Assembly: GCA_003049465.1 (NCBI GenBank)
Contig: PYSS01000123.1
Coordinates: forward strand, 1-64,000
Source of the DNA: Magnaporthiopsis rhizophila
Lineage: Eukaryota; Ascomycota; Sordariomycetes; Magnaporthales; Magnaporthaceae
DNA: 64,000 nt
Direction: 5' to 3'
Shown here: positions 13,048 through 26,400 of the stretch, one piece after another
Numbering within the stretch: the stretch's first letter is position 1
How the letters are laid out: each line of letters begins with the position of its first letter
Program-made: the position numbers and the translations under genes
The notes under the pieces: generated by a model
Database searches by the model: none
The model's input: the letters and a program-made list of their open reading frames with translations, nothing else
Told to the model about the DNA's origin: nothing

Positions 13048-16000
13048 GGCAAGGCAATGGAAGCGCGAGGTGTCAGAGGTCCGTCCTCCGGAGGGAGACG
13101 GCGGGTAGATCAAGGTTTCTTGGGCTGGGCCCGAGTGTGCCCTGGACGGCTGTCTTAGTTGGGATCTGCGTAGGTTGTGGGCTTGAAATGATCAAGGGAC
13201 TAGCGCTAGGCTGGGCAAGCTTCTAGCTAGCAAGGTGAATGAGATTGGTACTTTAAAGAAAACAGCTGCGATCCATGGCTCCTAACGCTCGGCGGACGGC
13301 GGGCAGAGGTGATAATAAAAAGGAAGCGCGAGCCAAAGAGGCAGAGCCGGCGTGCCGACCATGCCCCTGTCCCATGACCACACCCCTGCTGGCTCCTGTT
13401 TTTGGGTGTGGGTAGGGGTAGGGGCAGGGGGGAGAGGCAGAAAGCCCCCATGGAGCCATGATGCCTGGCGTCTCCCTTGTATCCATGCACCTCGATGGAG
13501 GGGGCTCGTGTTGCCAGGGTGGGGATCGGTCGGTCGCCAAGGGGGTGTGCAGCTGCAGCAGCAGGTACCAGCGTACCCAGGTACCGACGCCGCCCAAGTA
13601 CTCCGTGTGATTAGACGCGACGCAGACTGTGTGCGACTCTCACTGTATCGGCGTTCATGGCATGCTGGAGGAGCGCTGGGACGAGAGCCCACCCACATAC
13701 ACAAACACACACAGCAGAGCGCAGCAACATCACCAGCATAGCATAGCATAAAGCGGCGCGGCGCACGTGTCGTTTCCGGAATCCCATCAGGCTTCCGTTT
13801 GTTGGAGTTATGACTGCGGTCAGCGGCTGGCCGGCCCAGCTCCCTCGATTCCATCCGGGATAAGGATTGCTCACTCAGGCGGGCTGGTTACTCATGGCGA
13901 AAATAATGAACACTGGCGAACGGCAGTGCCGGGGCGACTGTCTTGTCTCGCCCGGTTTCATCACGTCCGCCACATGCCAATCGAACGGGGTTACGGGAAC
14001 AATGAGGCGTGGGAGACAGCAATTCCGTGTCTCGCACACGGTTTCCCTTGCCGCCTTGCATGCCCTTGGGCCTAACTTTTCTGTCCTTTTGATTTCTCTT
14101 GGTGGAGAGCAAGGGCGGGGTCGTGATGGAATGAAGGCTCGCGATACGTGCAAAGTCGCGACATGGGAGCCCAAAGCTTCAGAAAGTACTAGAGGGCGAA
14201 CAGAGAAGCGCTAGCAAACCTAGACCTGCAAACATCCCTAGAAAAAGAAGAGGAAAAAAAGGAGGTCATTTGTGCTTGACCCCTCCCCATCCGAGCTCCC
14301 TTCCCAAGTTTTTGCCGACCTTTGCCCTCCATCGCAAGCTTGGACCCTGGCTATCGAATCAGGGGTTACCTGCTCTGGTGATGGCTTCGTTGGTGGGCTT
14401 GCCCGCCCGCAAGCCCCCAACTTTATTGCCTGACTCTTGGTCGTCTGTCGTTCGCCTCAGCTGCACTGGACGCTTGGACCACCCCTTGCATCTAGATGAC
14501 GTTGCGAGAGTCGCCGACTGATTCAGCCTTCAGCCGACCACATTTCTTCAGGGCGGTTCTGGTAGGTGGCTGCAGATCTCACCATCGTGCTGAGAACAGG
14601 ATTACATCTGCAAATTCAGGTTGGATGACACGAAAAGAACACATAAAATGTGTGGCCGGTGGTGTGCGGTTGATTGACGGAGAGGATGCCCACTTTACCA
14701 GTCCACGTCGCCAAAAAACCATTCTCCACCACCATCATCGTCGACCCGATGGAACCTCACATCGTCATTACGCTTCCCCCGATCAAGCACATCCAATCCG
14801 ACGAGGGTGTGACCAAAGGGTCCCCTGGGAATCTCGCGTGGCGATTGGCTACTTGGCAGCTGCAAGCGTGGTGATTGGGCTGCACACTGGGGATCCGCGC
14901 CAAGGCCCCAAGCACCCTCTCCTGATGTTGGCGGCAACAAGGATCCAGACTTTTTTTTTTTCCTTCTCTTCGGAGTGGTCGGCGGTGAGCTGCAATATGC
15001 CTCCTGCAGCGCAACAGTAAGGCATTAAGAAGCAATTTTATCGTGCAGCAAGGGCATTGACGATTGAGTCTTGATGCCACTTACCTTGGGAGGGTGGGCA
15101 ATAATCCGATGCATCCCTCGCCGAAGCTTACTGGCTGTGTCTCTGGCAGAGGCGCGACATCGGCCTGGTGCTTGGTGTAGTAAACCGCCCCCTCCCGATC
15201 GCGGGGCTGAACTTTCTCTCACACTCAGATATTCCCCGCCTCCCCGAGACAGTCATTCCTGAGGAGAGCGGCAAAGGAGCGTCACCCTTGTAGGGTCCTG
15301 GCCTCGGGAGGCCGCACCCAACCCTGTGGCGGTGCCGCCGGCCAGCGTTTGGAATGCGGGACGCGTACGAACTCGCGGGCGGGATTCAGTCGCGGTGGTT
15401 TTTTGGCGGCGGGCAGTGCATTTCGACAGCTATCTTAACTGCCCGCCTCACGCAGACGAGTCGAGAGACACCACCCGAGCATGATGATCCCCACAATGAA
15501 TTTTTGGCGAGGGCTGAATCGTCCCCATGTCTTGATCAACCCTCGCTCCTTTTCTCCGGCCTATCCGACCAGAGGGTATAGATGGGATGAGTTTAACCCC
15601 GCCGGGAGATCTCCTGATTTATTGCCCTCAACAAACGAAACGGACCTCCAGAGTTTTTATGCTCCCGACTGGCACCGGGATCTGCTTGTTCGGCCGAGGC
15701 CAGAATGCTCTATATGAAATCGTTTATAGGGACACATATAACAAACTAAGGTCCGGCGACAGAGGCTAGCAGGGCCTGCTTTTTAGGATCGAGGCTTGCT
15801 GCGTAGTGTGCGGGGTTGGGCCAGACGTGGCGATGAATCTATCGTCGACGAGGGCAGACGAATATACACTCTCTCACAATAACAGCACGTAACTGGTGCG
15901 CAAACTGCGTTCCCATGCCGGCCACACCCTTCCGTCAAATTCTAGATCACCTTTCCTGCTTCTAGCAAAGGCGGTCAGTCTTGCTGGAGAAAGAAAAAGA

Positions 16001-19000
16001 AAGAAAAAAAATTCCCCACACCAGCCGGAGCATTTCAGCGACCTGCTTCCAAGGCCAAGGACAAACACGAATGAGAAAAAGGGTGTGGCAGACGTGTGGG
16101 TGCGCCGTCGATCAACTTGACGCACAACACTGCAAGCGTGTGACGCCTGCAGCGGGCTCTGGAGTCCTCCCAGATTGGCGTCGACTGCTGGCCAACCAAT
16201 CGGTGTCCAACTATTGTGATGGTCAACGACTGACGCGCCTGCCCGGCGATTACGGGCCCTATATGGAGCGAAGCTGGGTGAAACACCACACCACCTTTTT
16301 CACTCTTGTATCTTTGGGTTAAGCTGTCGAAACCCCTCATTTTGATCCCGAAAACCTACTGGTCCCCTAGGAAGAGCTAAAAATGAAAAGATGTGAATTA
16401 TCAGGTGGGATCTGTACCCATATTAGGAGGATGGAAGACATGATGCCCCGACGACTTGTCTGAATGACCCTACACAGTACCTGCCTAGCTTCTCGGCGGA
16501 GGCCGTCCCTCAACCGAACGGCAAGCGGGTGCTGAATTGCCGGAAGAGGGCATGCGAATGCCGTCAGAGGCAGGCAGTCAGTCGCTTGAATCCGCCCGAG
16601 CCGCAGCTGGAAATCGCGCTGATATCAGCGCTGAGCGTTTCGCATGGCTGTTTATTCTGATGTTATGCGCACTAAATTCTCCTATCATCATGATCATGCC
16701 CTCGCCATCGCCATCATCACCGGTTTGCAGGTATCTCATCTCACTTTGCAACCCAAAGGTCCCTTTTTCTGCCCACGACCTCATCGACACTGTGCATCAC
16801 AAACCCAAAAGTGCCTTGTCCAAGCCTAGCGTAGCGCCATAGTGTGAGAGAGGCGTTTTGGATTGCGGGCCCCAGAAGCACACCCCGCCAGGCGGCTTCT
16901 TCAACAATTTTGGCGCTTGCGGTGTGGCTGCGATTTTTTTTTCTTCTTGAGCACCGGCAGCCCACGCTAGCACAAATTAGCGCAAATGTGCTATTGCAGA
17001 GTAGGGACGCCGAGTCGGCAGGGGTGGCGATGAGCTCGACACCCCCTGCCGCATCCTTCTCTGAAACAGCGCGCGGTTCTCACTGCCGTTGCTGTTCATC
17101 TGATCGCCCTTTGGCAGCCAAAATCCTGCCACGGAAACGAAGGAATGGGAGGCCGAGAAATTCATTGGCAGGTTTTGCGGGCGGCTCGTCGAGCAGAAAC
17201 AGAAACATCTTGGAAACGGAAATGATAGGAGCAAGGCTCGGTGTTGTTTAAGGGAGATAAAATCGAAGCATCAAAGATGGGAGCTGAGTCCTAGCTGTTA
17301 TCCTAAATGCATATCAAACCCGAATCCAAACACTGGCACACCCACCAGGCCAGGCCTGCAGATGATATCAGTCTCTTCAGCTGCTGTGCGCACCACCGCC
17401 GCCATCCTGTTTAAGCATACCTCCTTGCCGATCTGCCATGAGCTGAGCGTGCGCGGTCCCGGTCGCACGGTCAACGTCGCGCGCGGGGCCGTGACAAGAC
17501 ATCAAGTGCGTCAGGACGGGGAACGGACCTTGCCAATTTGGTTGAGGTGCCCGGTCGCCTATCAGCAACCGAAGCAGCCTCACAGTCAGCCTCTCTTGAA
17601 GACCAGGGCGAGGCAGGCGCGCTTCCGGTCGGGAAGCAACGGGTACCTAGCCTGCGAGGCTTGTCCTCTTTCGTGCCACGGGAATGAATGTCCCAATTAC
17701 CCAAGACGCACGATGTCAGGGGGGGAAAGTGCGGGCGGGCTAAAAAAGGACCCTGGACGGACAAGAAAGCGGGATGGCGATAATTTCGGGGCTCCACTTG
17801 ACCGGTCGGAAATTCAAGACTACGGGTAGGTTATGGCACGGCGACCGGGAGAGCGTGCCTATTTTTCTTCGCTTGTTGCTCCCGTCCAGGTTTCCGGTTG
17901 ATCCCCTTGCCCCAAACCCGGATGGTACATACAGCCGGCCACAGTGTGTGTGAGATGCGGTGGCATCCAACGCTACCTTCAAGGAGTCGGTGGGTGGGTG
18001 ACCGGAGAAGGAAAAAAAAAAAGTTGGCGACAAGATGAAGGGAACAAGAAACAGGCACATGGCGTCATCACAGCCACCCACACCACCGGCTTCAGCTCTC
18101 CCTTTGGTCGAAATCCCGACCTGAATGTAGGCTGAAGTCACAAAACACACGTGTGCAGGCCGCAGCAAATGTATGTACCTCGCTGACCACAATTGTGTTC
18201 ATGCACTGGGTGGACCAGCATCGTCTTCGTCGTTTGCTTCTCCCTTGCACGCAGAGCACTGCCCAGTGACACTTTCTCCTTTGCGACGCTGTGGCTATTC
18301 CAGCCTGTTGCTTCTTTGGTAGCTCTCTCTTCCTCTCCGATCGGTCCGGCTGACTAGCTGGATGGCTGGCTTGCTGCTCCAGAACTTGCCGGAGAGGTGG
18401 ATCCAACGGGAGCGAAAACCGGGCCCCCCACCAGGATGTCGGGATCGTGCCATGCCGGATTGAGTTTAGCAGACAAAATCCCCCCAGTTTCTAAAAATGT
18501 CAAGGGTTCTAAAGTAAAAGACGATTGGAGAAGAAAAGAAAGAAGAAAAAAGCGTGACAACACACACCCAACGGCTTTCTCTTCAGCCTCTCGGACGTCG
18601 CCACTCCCGCCAGCCCGTCAGCATCTTCCTTCTGACCGCGTGTCCTAGATCCCTTTGCGAAGGATTCGCCGGCGGCTGGCGCAATGATATGACTGACAGC
18701 TTAACACGCCGAGCGAGGCGCATGCTTGACCTTGTGATGTTAGTTTTTTTTTCACCGGACTCATCCGGCTTCCCCAACCGAAACCCGCTCCACATGCTGT
18801 TTGCTGTATGTAGGACGCTGTAAAGCTTCAGTCTGTGATCCGTAGGGTTACGGATGCCTCTATTTCGGTGCAAGCAACTGCTACGAAGCACCACCAGGAA
18901 TAGACGTTCGGTTTTGATATCCGCTGGTACAGCATGATCCATCCCTCGGTTCCCAATGGCCGGCTCTTTCCCGTCACCGAAACCAACTGAGCCACATCTT

Positions 19001-19184
19001 TTCCCCCGGGGCATCTGGGGGGTTTTGTTTCGCTGGCTGGCTGTCCTGTTCCATGATTCGGTCATCATGACTCCTGCTTGTCACGGTCTTCTAGAAGACT
19101 TGTCTCCACCAACGTTTCCGGATCCATTCGTTGAGCCGGGGTCGGCCTGCCTGCCCGTGGGGCCTGCCGATTTTGAGCTTGATC

Positions 19185-19201
19185 AAAAAAAAAAAAAAAA
19201 A
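19185..19201. repeat. Poly-A tract
   Basis: A 17-nt run of A in gene-poor DNA. Confidence 0.9.
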
Positions 19202-20949
19202 GTATGGGAAATGCAAGCCACGAGGGGGTTCCCGTGCCGGCGGGGCAGAGGGGGAGCGAGCTACAGGTACAACGCTCAGGAACGCCGACCAAAATACACA
19301 CACAAACACACAAAGGAGCAGCAGCAGCAGCACGAGCACAAGCGAGCGGGTGATGGATCCGGGGTAGGTTCGCTGCGCCATTTATCCATGCAGGCAGTCC
19401 AGGAAACACGTCCCGCCGCGCCTCTAATCATAGGTATGTAGGCCTCTCGGCGTGGGAAGGGCCTCTCGCCGCCCGTTCTCGCGTCGGGTGTATGACCATC
19501 CTCTGTTGTCGATTCTCCCAATCCATCCGGGCCAGCAGCTCGTAGGCTCGGCTTTTCGATGTTCTTGACTCGACAAAGTCCTGAGGAGGGGTGGCGTCAT
19601 CCCGAAAAGGTCTAGGTATAAGTCACTCACGCACAGGCCGCCCTCAAACCCCTCACGATTGCCAAGATCTTTTTGCGGGAAGTACACAGTAGAGTAGAGT
19701 AAGGTGGTTTGCGGCCCGGCCGGCCAGGCTGACGTCCATGCCCGGGAGCGTCCTCCGGCCGGCATGTTTGAGTGCCAGCCATCTCCCGGCATGACCAAAA
19801 AAAACAAAAAAAAAAAACAAAAAAAAAACAAAAGGCTCCATCAATCCAACCCCCGTTGTCTCAGCCAGGCCAATCACGCAAATGAAAGCGGCGGCTTGTC
19901 CTGCTAGATAGACATCACATATCCGGTGGTAAACCTGCGCCAAGCAGAGCTCGTCTGCTGTACTCGCGCCACTCCCATGCATTCACGCTGCCTGCCCTGT
20001 GCTCTCTCGAGTCGACCCCAGTTGTTCCAAATGCTTCGCCGCTGTCAGGCTGGCTGGCTGCCGCTCAGTGGCGGGTCGGTGTCAGGTTCACGCAGTTTTC
20101 TGGAATGACTAGACAAGCGTGACGCAGCCGGCCGGCATGGGCCCCGACGCCCGATATGACACTTGTTGAGTCAGCGATCGCGGGGCCGCCCCCGGGCATA
20201 TGGAAGGCGCTGCTGCGATGGCTGGAGCGTTTTATTTTTCTTGCCATTTTTTCTACCTAGGTACTACCTAGGTTGCTGGCTCGGCTCCCAAGACGGCCAC
20301 TGGGGACATTCGCATACGTGTTCCGACTTTTGTGTCGCGGTCTCTGTTCGCTGTGTTTTGGTTGCCATCTCAGGAACTCTCTCCCTTGGTCCGTTTCCGC
20401 CACTCTTTCCTGCTATTTCCCTGGTGTCTCGGGAACACCACATGGGAAACATTAACGGGTCTTGACATTTACAATCAATACCCGATTTGTCTCTCTTTCT
20501 GCAGATCTCCCCCGCTCTTCGTGGCTTACCCCCTGATTCTGCCGTGATGTGATTCCTGCGGCAACTTAAGAGCCGCTGGCGGTGGTGCCTGGTGAGTCGA
20601 CGCTTACGACGCTGTACCTGCGTCTTTGCGTCGCCTTCATATCGAGTGAGAGACATTTGCGGGTCCAGTTCTCCATTTGCTGCCCTCCAAGTGGTCGGTG
20701 CCGCTTTGGTGCGGTTGTTGGGGGCGGAAGGAATTATCGCGGCCGAGGAGAAACGATGCGGTGTAAAGTGCGGTGGACCGGTGCGCGCGGGGCAAACGAA
20801 CACCTGGCTGGGTCCGTCTGGGATCCGACATTGAGATCGGCGCCCGGGCATAGATCGCTTGGTGCTGGACTTTGAACCACCTTCCCTTTTCTCCTCTGCT
20901 ATCATTCGTGGTTTGCTCCGTGTTACTGTGGCGTCTTTTTTATACAAAG

Positions 20950-20971
20950 TTTTTTTTTTTTTTTTTTTTTT
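20950..20971. repeat. Poly-T tract
   Basis: A 22-nt run of T at the end of a pyrimidine-rich stretch. No gene is attached to it. Confidence 0.9.
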
Positions 20972-22364
20972 CGGTGCTCTTGCGGCCGAAATCCATCTAG
21001 CCAGCCTTGGTCCTTCCTCACTTTCAAATCAAAGATGGCATGTTTCTCTCCCGATGGTATGTACCTTAGTGACTGCAGATAGTCCCTCTCGATGGGCACC
21101 TGATAAGGTTTTGGACGGCTTCATGTCGGTGAAGAGTGTTCGATCAGGTATCCCTCGGCCGCATATCATGGGGCCCAAATGATCATCACCAACCTTCGGC
21201 GATCAAGGTGTTAAAGAGGGGCGTCGGGCGTTTGTCGCAATTTCCATAACCGCGCAACGCCGCACGTGTTGAAAGCTGCCTGTGATTCTGTTCCTGCATA
21301 TGGTCAGGCGGGCGGCAAAAGAAAAGGCTTTAGGAGAGGAGAGAGAGAGAGAGATCTTGTGTGTCTGTCTGCTTTACCTCGCCAAGCCGTCTGTCTTATC
21401 CACCCCACAGTCAACCCCAAGACCTGCCGTGCAACTCGCAAGCCGTGCTTACACTATGTCTCCGGGCCGAAATCGAGGCGGACATACGGCACCCAGTCGC
21501 CAAGACCCTTTGCCTCTCCTTCCTAACGTCCACGCCCCGAACCCGCGTCTATACCTGACCTTTCCCACGATTTGCAGCCGCGATCCCCTGAGCTACTTGG
21601 GTAGGTGGGTGGTATCGCGGCGCAGTGCCGCGGCTGGGCTCAAACTTGCTTTGCTCTCGTGATGACGGGTGAGGTTTAAATCCCACACCGGCTGTTCGGT
21701 GTGCACCACAACGATGAGAAATTGCAAGGAGTGGGAAGAGAGACGGGCAGGTGGTCTCTGTTTCAGTTAGACACCTGTCTACTACATGGGCCCTTCTATA
21801 TACTTCTTTCGGGCATCATCAAAGGGTGTGATTGCCCCGTCGTGCCGCACCGTGCCGCACTTCGGTCAAGAGAGACCGAGGGGCTCGGGGTGGGCTTCGC
21901 TCGTGGCATCTTTACACCCGTTGTCGTGGCCACAGTATGAGCCGTGGCTCACAGTGCGGCCGCCGGAGTCCCGGCTGCAGCTTCTCTTTGTATGTTTTAG
22001 CACATTTTCCTAGAACTACATGCCATCGACTGTCTGGCGGCCTTGAATATCGAGCTTGTCGTGCTGTAATATGAAGCTGGCTCTCCTGTCCGGGGCCCAG
22101 CCGTGTTACACTCCAGGCTGGCGTGCGGCCAGATGATGATTGTGTCGCCTCCTGGCGATGCAGGGCTCATCGGCGACAGCAACACCAGATGCCCTCAGCT
22201 GAACGCCTGCAGGCAGTGGGTGGGCTCTATAGCGCAGTGTGCACACAGAGATACATAAAAGACATTGTATTCGTACATAAAAGACATGTATACATACACT
22301 TTCCCTAGATACCTCCTTCATCCTTAGGAATTAGTTAATACAGGTTAAGGAGAAAACCAGATGG

Positions 22365-22424
22365 AAGGGCGCCTCGGCGCCACAATAGAAGCTATTCAAA
22401 CAGTTGATAGAAAGAAAAAGACAA

Positions 22425-22455
<31 letters not shown>

Positions 22456-22560
22456 AAAAGAAATTAGTATCATGGGAGCGAAACTGGGTTGGAAACGTGG
22501 ATTCTATGGACCCTCGCCGCCATGATAGAAGCTGTGTAAACCGTACAAGATAATGAAACA
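22365..22560 (+). repeat. Imperfect direct repeat around an AG microsatellite
   Basis: Two segments about 140 bp apart share a CTCGSCGCC block followed by ATAGAAGCT and an AAAC...GATA pattern (near 22370-22412 and 22510-22552). The (AG)n run at 22425-22450 sits between them. The arrangement is probably a small local duplication just past the 3' end of the F-box gene. Confidence 0.5.
22425..22450. repeat. (AG)n microsatellite
   Basis: A 26-nt AG run followed by an A-rich stretch, about 200 bp past the F-box gene stop codon. Confidence 0.95.
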
Positions 22561-22651
22561 TAGAAAAGGAGAAGATCTGTACCGGGGGAACGCGAATGGG
22601 GTATCAAACTAGATGCAAGAAAGAGCAAAGCGTTGGCCAAGCTTCGATCCA

Positions 22652-24753
22652 TCACCTCCAAAGGTCCTTCCTGTCCTTCTTCTTTTCGGGAGTGCCATGG
22701 GGCAGGGGCCACTCGTCCGCGGTCGTGGGGCCGCCACCGCTGGGGCCAGGGCTAAGGGTCGGGCGCCTAGCGCTACTACTGCTCCCTCGCCTCTCGGCTG
22801 GCGTGAAAGCGTGCGGCTGGCCGCCGCTCGCCGTGTCGGGAACCGCGAGAAATCCGCCGGCGCCATCGCCCATGAACACGCTCCTGCGCGTGTCGCCGCT
22901 CGTACGCCAGGCCATGACGCTTTGCGAGGTGAGGCCATAGCTACTATGCGGCCTCTCCGGCACGTTGATCGAGCCAAAGCTGTTTCCACGGCGATGACGG
23001 CCTTCGCCACCTCCATACCCGCCAGGTACCCTGACGATGTTCCAACCCGACTCGTTGTCACCCTTGGTGAAAACTTCGAGCGTTTGAATCTGCTGAGTCG
23101 GTATCATGGCCGCAAACGGGTTGTTGCTGCTGAAGCGCGGATTGTGGCCCTTTGCGAAGGGCTTGGGAGCGGACGGGCCGAACGCAGCGTTCCGAGTCTG
23201 CGCGCCCGAGGATGAGCCCGAGGTCGAAGGTCGCGCGGCGAAGGCGCCTCCTGCAAATGCGGGCGTGGGCGGCAGCGGCATGCCGAGCAGCGACTCTGGG
23301 AAGTTTTGGTCGCGGACGTAAACGGCGCTCAGGGTCGGAAGCCCGCCAGAGAGCAGCGATCCGGAGAGGTAGTTGTAGTACGTGGCCTTCGCGCTTGGGC
23401 CCAGGATGCCGGCCGAGGACTTGGCCGTGATCTCCCAGTTGAGGGTGCGCAGCGACCTCGAGCGGAGAGGAGGGATGTCGTGGGTACCGGCCGCGGCGGG
23501 CAGTGCCGAGGCCACAGAGTCGACGACAACCAGATTTGTGAGCGAGGTTGCGAGGCTCAGTACCTTGTGCAGATCCCAGACACCAACGCCCGTGTGCGTG
23601 AGGTTCAGAGTCTTGAGTCTTGCGCGGGTGTCGGGCGAGGCGAGATACTGCTTCAGTCCCTCGACCGTGAGACCGCTTACGTTCTTAAGCATGAGCTCCT
23701 CGAGGGCCGGGAAGGGCGGAACCATCTCGTGCGGGGGCGGGAAGAGGACCTCGTCCACAAAGCCAACCAGCTTGGTCACTTTGAGGGCCTGCAGGTTGGA
23801 CAGGCTGCCGATCACATGTCGCAGCGTGACGGGGTCGACCTGCAGCCGCACGAGCTCAAGGACCTCCAGATCGGGCCAGATGCCGGTGGCGAGCTTCTCG
23901 AAGCTGCGCTCGGCGCCGGCCGTGTACGTCATCTTGCGCAGGTTGCGGCAACGCGCCTGGACTTCGAGGCGCAGCGTCAGGTAGGCGTACTCGTCGGCGT
24001 ACAGTCCCTCGGGCAGGTCGACGTAGAGCAGATTCGGCAGCACAGCGATTGTGCGGGCCAGGTCTGCCTGCGAAGACTCGCGCAGCATGTAGGACGTCTT
24101 GAAATAGCGGACGAGAACGCCCAGGCGCGTGGGATCATCGCGCAGCGTGCGGCAAAGAAGCTTCAGGCGCATGCGGGCGGGGTCCTCAGGCTGACCGTTG
24201 CGGTCGAAGAACGAGCGACGCTTACGCTTGTCGGACAGATATATCTCGCGCTCGCAAAAGTGCACCGCGTCGATGCGGATGCTATGGTATCTGCGGAGAC
24301 GCAGTGGGAACACGAGACAGGTTAGCAAGCCTGAAACAACATGAAAGCTTTGCGCGACGCCAATGATGGAGACGTAACGTACAGACGCCTGCGGGCTGGT
24401 TGCCTCCATTGCTGGCAAACGGCGCCGCAGTGGGCGAGATCGCGCATGTCGCATAGCATGCATGCGTCGACAAGGCCGGAGAGCTCGTGGGTCTCGTAGG
24501 TCTCGTCCTCGCTATGAGGGCAGACAAAGGCGAAGATTCGGTTGAGAACGGTGTCGGGGATGAGAGCTAGAAGGCGAGTGGAGGCGGGGCTGGGCGCATG
24601 CAGGCGTCCGGCACCGCCGCCATGGCCGTTGCCCTGACGGTACGCGTCGTGGGCGACGGCGCCGTCGTCGTCCTCAAACGAGGCGGCATCTTTTTTCTTG
24701 TCCTTTCTCCGGAAGAACTTCATCTTGCGGATGGACGTGGGGAGGAAGCCCAT
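22652..24753 (-). CDS. F-box / leucine-rich-repeat-like protein
   Basis: Two exons, 24753-24383 and 24290-22652, give 669 residues. The donor GTACGT and acceptor CCGCAG restore the frame across a 92-nt intron and join ARRL to YHSIRID. Residues about 61-125 form an F-box-like segment (LLALIPDTVLNRIFAFVC, then a CQQW helix), preceded by a basic Lys/Arg N-terminus. About residues 150-420 contain repeated leucine-patterned strands (for example LPNLLYVDLPEGLY, LSNLQALKVTKL, FPALEELMLKN, LKTLNLTHTGV), typical of degenerate fungal LRRs. The last 200 residues are Ser/Gly/Pro-rich and probably disordered. Family knowledge suggests a substrate receptor of an SCF ubiquitin ligase binding Skp1 through the F-box. 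The substrate is unknown. Confidence 0.85.
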
Positions 24754-26400
24754 CTTTGGTGGTAGCAATACCGAGACAGGAGGGGAAGAGGGGAATTGGG
24801 AGTTCTTTTAAAGACGCGACTGGGCGCGCAGGAACGAGGTGGGGTGAGCGAGCTGGCCAGCTGGGTAGGCTGATGCTGGTTGGCTCAATAAGGGAGACTA
24901 ATTCAGACAAGCGAGATGTGGAAGGTGCGGCCACGGTAGTTCGGCCAGGCGCGTCACCACCCTGGAATTCGGTCCTCAGCTTGATGCAGCCCTGCGGCAG
25001 GGACGTCTGCTTCAAGAAACCGCAGTTCTTTGGTCCAGGTGTGCGCACGAGTTTGCGGTGCAGCTGGCAGCAGAGAGTGATCCTCGTTCTTCTGTGCCTA
25101 CGTACGGCTGAGATGACGGAGAAGCGAGAAGTGACGACACAGCCGTGGTTTGGCAGGGGTGGTTGGGATGACGGCCAGGTGCCGGGCAGGCAGACCTTGT
25201 CTAGCGGGCTGCTTCGTCACTTCTCGAACAGGCAGCGTGCTGGCCTGAAAGACATGCGCTTCTTTCTACTCGCTGCCGACGTCGCTGGAGAACGGATGAC
25301 AGAAAACAGACGGATAGGTAGGTAGGTAGTTTGGATGGGCAGAGGTAGGTGGTAGGGATGCCGTGAGAGACTGGCGGCTCTGTCGGGGTGCAGGGGTGGG
25401 GACCGTCGCGTCGGATGGTGGGTGAATGGGGCCGGGTGGTGGGTGGTCAGATCAATGCTGGTTTAGATTAATGGTATATGGGACCAATGCCATCCTAGCA
25501 GCTACTGATCAGTGGCGGACAGCTGAGGGATATGCAGAGAGAGCGAGAAAGAATGCACGATGCAGACGCAGAATCGGAGAATCAAAAAAGAAGATTTGGG
25601 AATGAAGAAGATGGAAGACGGGAAAACGCTTCGTCACACGGCCAACGTATCTGCCGGCTGGCGAACGCTACTATTGCACCAACGCCCTGGCCAATGGGTG
25701 ACGATCTCCTGAGCTGAGAGCAAGCTAGGGTGGGGGCTCCTTCCCCGCCGGCCTACCCGCTGCAACCCTCTTGCCAGAAAAGGTGCAGGGTTGCACGGTT
25801 TTCTGTTTCTGCAACGCGACTTCCCCTTTTCTTAGCAGTAGTCGGCGCCCTGGCTTCAGGTTCATCTCCACTTGGTGTGCCGAACGGGCGCAGGGGCCTG
25901 GATATGGAAAGCGAGCCAACCAACCCCTGTTCTTGTTGGCTTTCTCTTTTTGCGCCACACTCTTTCTCGTTGGTGTTCTCTGAGCCGCTTTGGTCTGGCC
26001 TCAAACGGGCAATCCTTCGTGGCTAGGTTTGAATAAGGAGAGGACCGAGCCCCTGCCAGCCAGCCGCAGAAAACACGTTGATGCGCGGGGTGGCGGGTCA
26101 TAAGCTTTTTCTCCCGCCATGCTAATATAAGCAAGCTTTTTAGGTTTTAGGACACGTTCCATGCGCCAGCCACGAGGATCCAGATGGGGTCGAGCACATA
26201 TCTGATGTCTGCCTACATATGAGGAGGCATAAGCACTGATACAGTTCGTGAACCCTCTCTTCTCGAGCTAGTACACACTAACTACCTACCCACTCAGTCA
26301 GGGGCCGAGTGGTTGACCACGAGGCGTTGGCCAAAGCTTTTTAGGACACGGCCGCTATTACTATACGTCCACTGTCAGCGTTGAAGCTGAACCACGAAGC
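24754..26400. other. Intergenic region
   Basis: About 1.65 kb between the F-box gene start and the end of the GH31 gene. It holds TAGG-type low-complexity repeats near 25315-25350 and otherwise no gene or RNA that I can support. The promoter of the F-box gene should lie in its left part. Confidence 0.6.

Larger units (their letters stand above)
13048..22651. other. Gene-poor intergenic region
   Basis: About 9.6 kb without a supportable gene, between the start of the serine-rich gene and the 3' end of the F-box gene. It contains A runs (19185-19201), a T run (20950-20971), an AG microsatellite (22425-22450) and short TAGG/CCAT-type low-complexity patches. Open frames here are short, contradictory between strands and often lack an ATG. 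The part nearest 13048 presumably holds the promoter and leader of the serine-rich gene. Confidence 0.6.

Noticed and set aside
18354..18563. Hydrophobic N-terminus resembling a signal peptide
   Set aside because: The frame begins at GTG, not ATG, and the hydrophobicity comes from a pyrimidine-rich tract.
23306..24325. 339-codon plus-strand frame opposite the F-box gene
   Set aside because: Antisense shadow; it crosses the intron of the real gene and has no independent support.
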